Shown here in pieces: positions 38,721 to 41,482 of a DNA stretch of 41,482 bases; positions within the stretch are counted from its first letter, which is position 1, and each line of letters starts with the position of its first letter. Location: the NCBI RefSeq assembly GCF_001434665.1, contig NZ_AZDG01000021.1, forward strand, positions 1-41,482, written 5' to 3'. The notes beneath the pieces are model-generated. The model saw nothing but the letters and a program-made list of their open reading frames with translations, ran no database searches and was not told the origin of the DNA. Made by a program: the position numbers and the translations under genes. The stretch comes from Companilactobacillus tucceti DSM 20183 (GTDB lineage Bacteria; Bacillota; Bacilli; Lactobacillales; Lactobacillaceae).

Positions 38721-38760
38721 GGAGTCTTATCAATATATTATTGATGATGACTCTTTTTTT
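38721..38760 (+). terminator. terminator after the small membrane protein
   Basis: GGAGTC pairs with GACTC and TATCAATA with TATTGATGA inside, then TTTTTTTG. It separates the small gene from the GH3 gene. Confidence 0.75.
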
Positions 38761-38819
38761 GTAACAGAGAAGTGTAAAATTAATAGTAGATATATTTCCA
38801 CCAAAGGAGTAGTGAGAAG

Positions 38820-41414
38820 ATGGAAAATACAAATTCAAATGGTATCTCTAATACTGTTTTGTCTAAAAAAATTGCTCAAGAAGGGATGGTTTTATTACAA
38901 AATAACCATCATGTATTACCTTTAAAAACAAAAACAGTTGCTGTATATGGCAGTGGCGCATTTGCAACAGTGAAGGGTGGTACAGGTTCAGGTGATGTTA
39001 ATCAAAGAACTACTTCAATTGTGGAAGGTTTAGAGAATTCAGGATTCACTGTTACAACTAAAGCCTGGTTGAATCGATTTCAAAGATACTATCAAGCAAA
39101 AGAGGCTGAATATAGTAAAGATACTAATATATTATCTCCAGCATTTAGTATGGATGATCCAGAAATTAGTGACTTTAATGAAGCTCCAGTCGGAATTTAT
39201 GTAATTTCTAGAAGTTCAGGTGAAGGTTTTGATCGCAAAAATGAGGCTGGTGATTTTCAATTATCTGAAAATGAACTTTCAAATATACAACGTTTAAGTG
39301 AATACTATGAAAACAGTGTTTTACTATTAAATGTTGGTGGAATAATTGATACAAGTTTTGTTGACTCTTGTCCGTTACTAGATAGTATTTTGTTGATCTC
39401 ACAGCCTGGGATGACAGCTGGTGATGCAGTCACAGAGATACTAGATGGTACTAAGACTCCATCAGGTAAATTATCCGATACATGGGCGGATTATCAAAAA
39501 TATCCTGCAATTAATAATTTTGGAGTTAAAAATCCAGAGTATTCTGAAGGAATTTATGTTGGGTATAGATATTTTGATAGTTTTCAAATTAAATCGAGAT
39601 ACGAATTTGGATTTGGATTAAGTTATGCACAATTTGATATTAAAACTAAGAGAGTTTCAGTTAATGAAAAAGAAATTTCCATAAAAGTAGAAGTTAGAAA
39701 CGATAGTGAAAAATATCGTGGGCAAGAAGTAGTGCAAGTTTATATTTCTAATCCTCAATCAGATATACCTACTCCATATCAGGTATTACGTGCATTTGGT
39801 AAGACTAAGATTTTAAAGCCACATGAATCACAAGAACTAGATCTTACGATAAAAACTGAAGATTTAGTAATTTTTGACGAACGAAACGCTGCCTTTGTAC
39901 TTACACCTGGTATATATATATTACGTGTTGGTAATAGTTCTCGTAATACTAAAGTGGTTGCAGAAATGAAATTGGATAGAAAAACGATCATTAAAAAAGT
40001 GGAGCATAAAGTATGTCCACAATTTGATCCTACGAAACTCAGAAAGAATAAAGTTAAATTACAAAGAACATCAGGTGTACCGTTCTTTTTACTAAAATCA
40101 GAAAATTTTGATCAGGGTGATCCAATCAAGTATCACGATTTTTCTGAAGTGGTAACTTATACAGTTGATGACAAAAAATTGCCAGGTAAGTATTTTAATG
40201 AAAAGACCATCACTAAGACTAAGGTAAACAATTTAAAGTTATCAGATGTCTACAATAAAAAAGTTTCTATTGAAACATTTGTTGCTAATTTAGATAACAA
40301 AGAATTAGTTGACTTGGTGGAAGGAAGCTTGGAAGAAAGTAATGACAGCATAATCGGAAACGCTTCAAGTCTCGTAAAAGGAGCTGCTGGGCAAACTGTT
40401 GAAAATAAAAAACGTGGAATTCCGGAAACGGTGAATGCTGATGGACCAGCAGGCTTACGATTGGATAAAAGTTACAATAATACTGCGTGGCCGATTGGAA
40501 CTTTGATAGCTCAAACGTGGAATACGAAATTGGGCCAGGAAATGGGATCTGCAATTGGTGAAGAGATGAAACGTTGTGGAGTGACACTTTGGTTAGCTCC
40601 AGGGATGAATATTCATCGAGATCCATTAGGTGGACGTAATTTTGAATACTTTTCAGAAGATCCTTTACTATCAGGGATTATGGCAGCCTCAGAAACTAAG
40701 GGGGTTCAAAGTCATTCAGGATTGGGAGTTACGATCAAGCATTTCTTGGGTAACAATCAAGAAAGTTATCGCAATACTGGTAACAGTATTATAGGCGAAC
40801 AGGCATTGAGAGAGATATATTTGAAGAATTTTGAAATTGCTATAGAAGAAGAACAACCTTTAGCAATCATGTCTTCATATAATATGGTCAATAATTACTT
40901 TTCAGGGGCCAATTTTGAAGCTTTAACTAATATACTTCGCGACGAATGGAACTTTGAAGGATTAGTTATGACTGACTGGTTCAGTGCCGCAGATCCTAGA
41001 GAAAGTATGCATGCTGGTAACGATTTAATTATGCCAGGTGCTTCTAAAGATACTTTATTTGCGGCTATCGACGATCTAAAACCAAAATTCAATGAAGATG
41101 GTAGTATTGCGACTAAACAAGTTTTGAATCCTGCTGAGATGAAATTAGATACCATAGAATTATGGAATGACTTTATTCCCGATGTAGATGGAAATGTTTT
41201 AATTAAAGTTAAAGTATCATCTGATAAAATTAGCGAGAAAGTTAAAGAACTATTTTATTCTGGAAGTATTCAAGTATTAGATGATAGTCATATAATTATT
41301 CAAGGTAAATGGAAAGATAACAATGATTTAAATTTAGGCGATATTCAAAAATCAGCGATCCATATACTTGAAACTATTATGAAAACAGATAAATTTAAAA
41401 GTTTAATGGCATAA
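38820..41414 (+). CDS. GH3 beta-glucosidase-type enzyme with swapped domain order
   Basis: Hydrolyses beta-glucosides or beta-xylosides; 864 residues, cytosolic (no signal peptide). The domain order is inverted: the alpha/beta sandwich with the acid/base loop SRSSGEGFDR (E135) comes first (1 to about 265, ending FGFGLSY), then a fibronectin-III-like domain (about 270-380), then the (beta/alpha)8 domain (about 480-860) with ADGPAGLR, IKHFLGNNQE and the nucleophile D719 in VMTDWFS. This AB-swapped form is a known GH3 class. AAAGGAG precedes ATG 38820. A short A-rich run follows the stop. Confidence 0.92.
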   Translation: MENTNSNGISNTVLSKKIAQEGMVLLQNNHHVLPLKTKTVAVYGSGAFATVKGGTGSGDVNQRTTSIVEGLENSGFTVTTKAWLNRFQRYYQAKEAEYSKDTNILSPAFSMDDPEISDFNEAPVGIYVISRSSGEGFDRKNEAGDFQLSENELSNIQRLSEYYENSVLLLNVGGIIDTSFVDSCPLLDSILLISQPGMTAGDAVTEILDGTKTPSGKLSDTWADYQKYPAINNFGVKNPEYSEGIYVGYRYFDSFQIKSRYEFGFGLSYAQFDIKTKRVSVNEKEISIKVEVRNDSEKYRGQEVVQVYISNPQSDIPTPYQVLRAFGKTKILKPHESQELDLTIKTEDLVIFDERNAAFVLTPGIYILRVGNSSRNTKVVAEMKLDRKTIIKKVEHKVCPQFDPTKLRKNKVKLQRTSGVPFFLLKSENFDQGDPIKYHDFSEVVTYTVDDKKLPGKYFNEKTITKTKVNNLKLSDVYNKKVSIETFVANLDNKELVDLVEGSLEESNDSIIGNASSLVKGAAGQTVENKKRGIPETVNADGPAGLRLDKSYNNTAWPIGTLIAQTWNTKLGQEMGSAIGEEMKRCGVTLWLAPGMNIHRDPLGGRNFEYFSEDPLLSGIMAASETKGVQSHSGLGVTIKHFLGNNQESYRNTGNSIIGEQALREIYLKNFEIAIEEEQPLAIMSSYNMVNNYFSGANFEALTNILRDEWNFEGLVMTDWFSAADPRESMHAGNDLIMPGASKDTLFAAIDDLKPKFNEDGSIATKQVLNPAEMKLDTIELWNDFIPDVDGNVLIKVKVSSDKISEKVKELFYSGSIQVLDDSHIIIQGKWKDNNDLNLGDIQKSAIHILETIMKTDKFKSLMA

Positions 41415-41482
41415 AAAAAGGAACAATGCACTAGTCCCTGTCAAGTTGACAGATGAAATATTATAAAGTTGAATCTGTCTCT
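41415..41482. other. window end, possible start of an insertion sequence or terminator region
   Basis: After the GH3 stop come AAAAAAAGG and CACTAGTCCCTGTCAAGTTG, with TGTCAA next to TTGACA as a short inverted repeat. The sequence resembles termini of IS3-type elements of lactobacilli, but it is cut off by the window, so this is only a suspicion. Confidence 0.25.

Noticed and set aside
40285-40626. Minus-strand ORFs across the GH3 gene
   Set aside because: They overlap the catalytic domain of a clear glycoside hydrolase and lack ribosome sites.

Overview
The window reads as low-GC DNA from a lactic acid bacterium of the family Lactobacillaceae, possibly Companilactobacillus-like. Support for this: the tmRNA tag decodes as AKNNNSYALAA, the purine-rich Shine-Dalgarno sites are strong, SLAP-type wall domains recur, and T-box and cre elements are present. 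The genus is an inference; the family is fairly secure.

Region 1 (1-7792) is the right-hand end of a prophage. It starts inside a repeat-bearing SLAP-domain protein, probably a tail or receptor-binding protein. Small membrane proteins, a holin and a Sec-signal GH25 endolysin follow. Beyond the lysis genes is a moron zone cut into cassettes by seven copies of one terminator hairpin family. The cassettes hold: (i) a three-gene module of ADP-ribosyltransferase-like toxin, small antitoxin and SecB-like chaperone, resembling the CmdTAC type of toxin-antitoxin-chaperone phage defence; (ii) two paralogous copies of a GlsB / small membrane protein / CsbD stress trio; (iii) a convergent RNA pair that looks like a type I toxin-antitoxin locus; (iv) a structured RNA with its own promoter and terminator ahead of a broken ORF; and (v) a Doc-like gene with a substituted catalytic His and an apparent homopolymer frameshift. 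The element appears to end at the 3' end of ssrA (7793-8156, minus strand), the likely attachment site.

Region 2 (8957-20307) is a tightly packed 14-gene operon, with one gene split by a TGA. Its core matches the E. coli ydjXYZ-ynjBCDE neighbourhood: a secreted rhodanese, a YdjY-like Cys-rich protein, two TVP38/TMEM64 membrane proteins, and an ABC importer with a YnjB-like binding protein, two permeases and an ATPase. Added to this are a GT2 glycosyltransferase (selenodomain-associated transferase 2 type), an APH-fold kinase, a DUF2064 nucleotidyltransferase-like protein (transferase 1 type), a nucleoside hydrolase, a membrane protein and a cytosolic rhodanese. Uptake plus kinase, nucleotidyltransferase and glycosyltransferase suggests import, activation and attachment of an unknown small molecule, with sulfur chemistry attached.

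Region 3 (20360-25376) holds a YitT-type membrane protein, a LysM/3D wall protein, a lipoprotein lacking a normal start codon, an XRE regulator, a two-SLAP secreted protein and two small envelope proteins. Region 4 (25542-29389) is a methionine T-box controlling metQ-metQ-metN-metI. Region 5 (29443-35047) has a DUF4097 protein and two PspC proteins behind likely stress-type operators, a frameshifted bacteriocin-immunity-like gene, and a TetR regulator divergent from a large MMPL exporter. Region 6 (35055-41482) has a long imperfect inverted repeat, an APC permease with a cre site, coaBC, a small membrane protein and a GH3 beta-glucosidase with swapped domain order.
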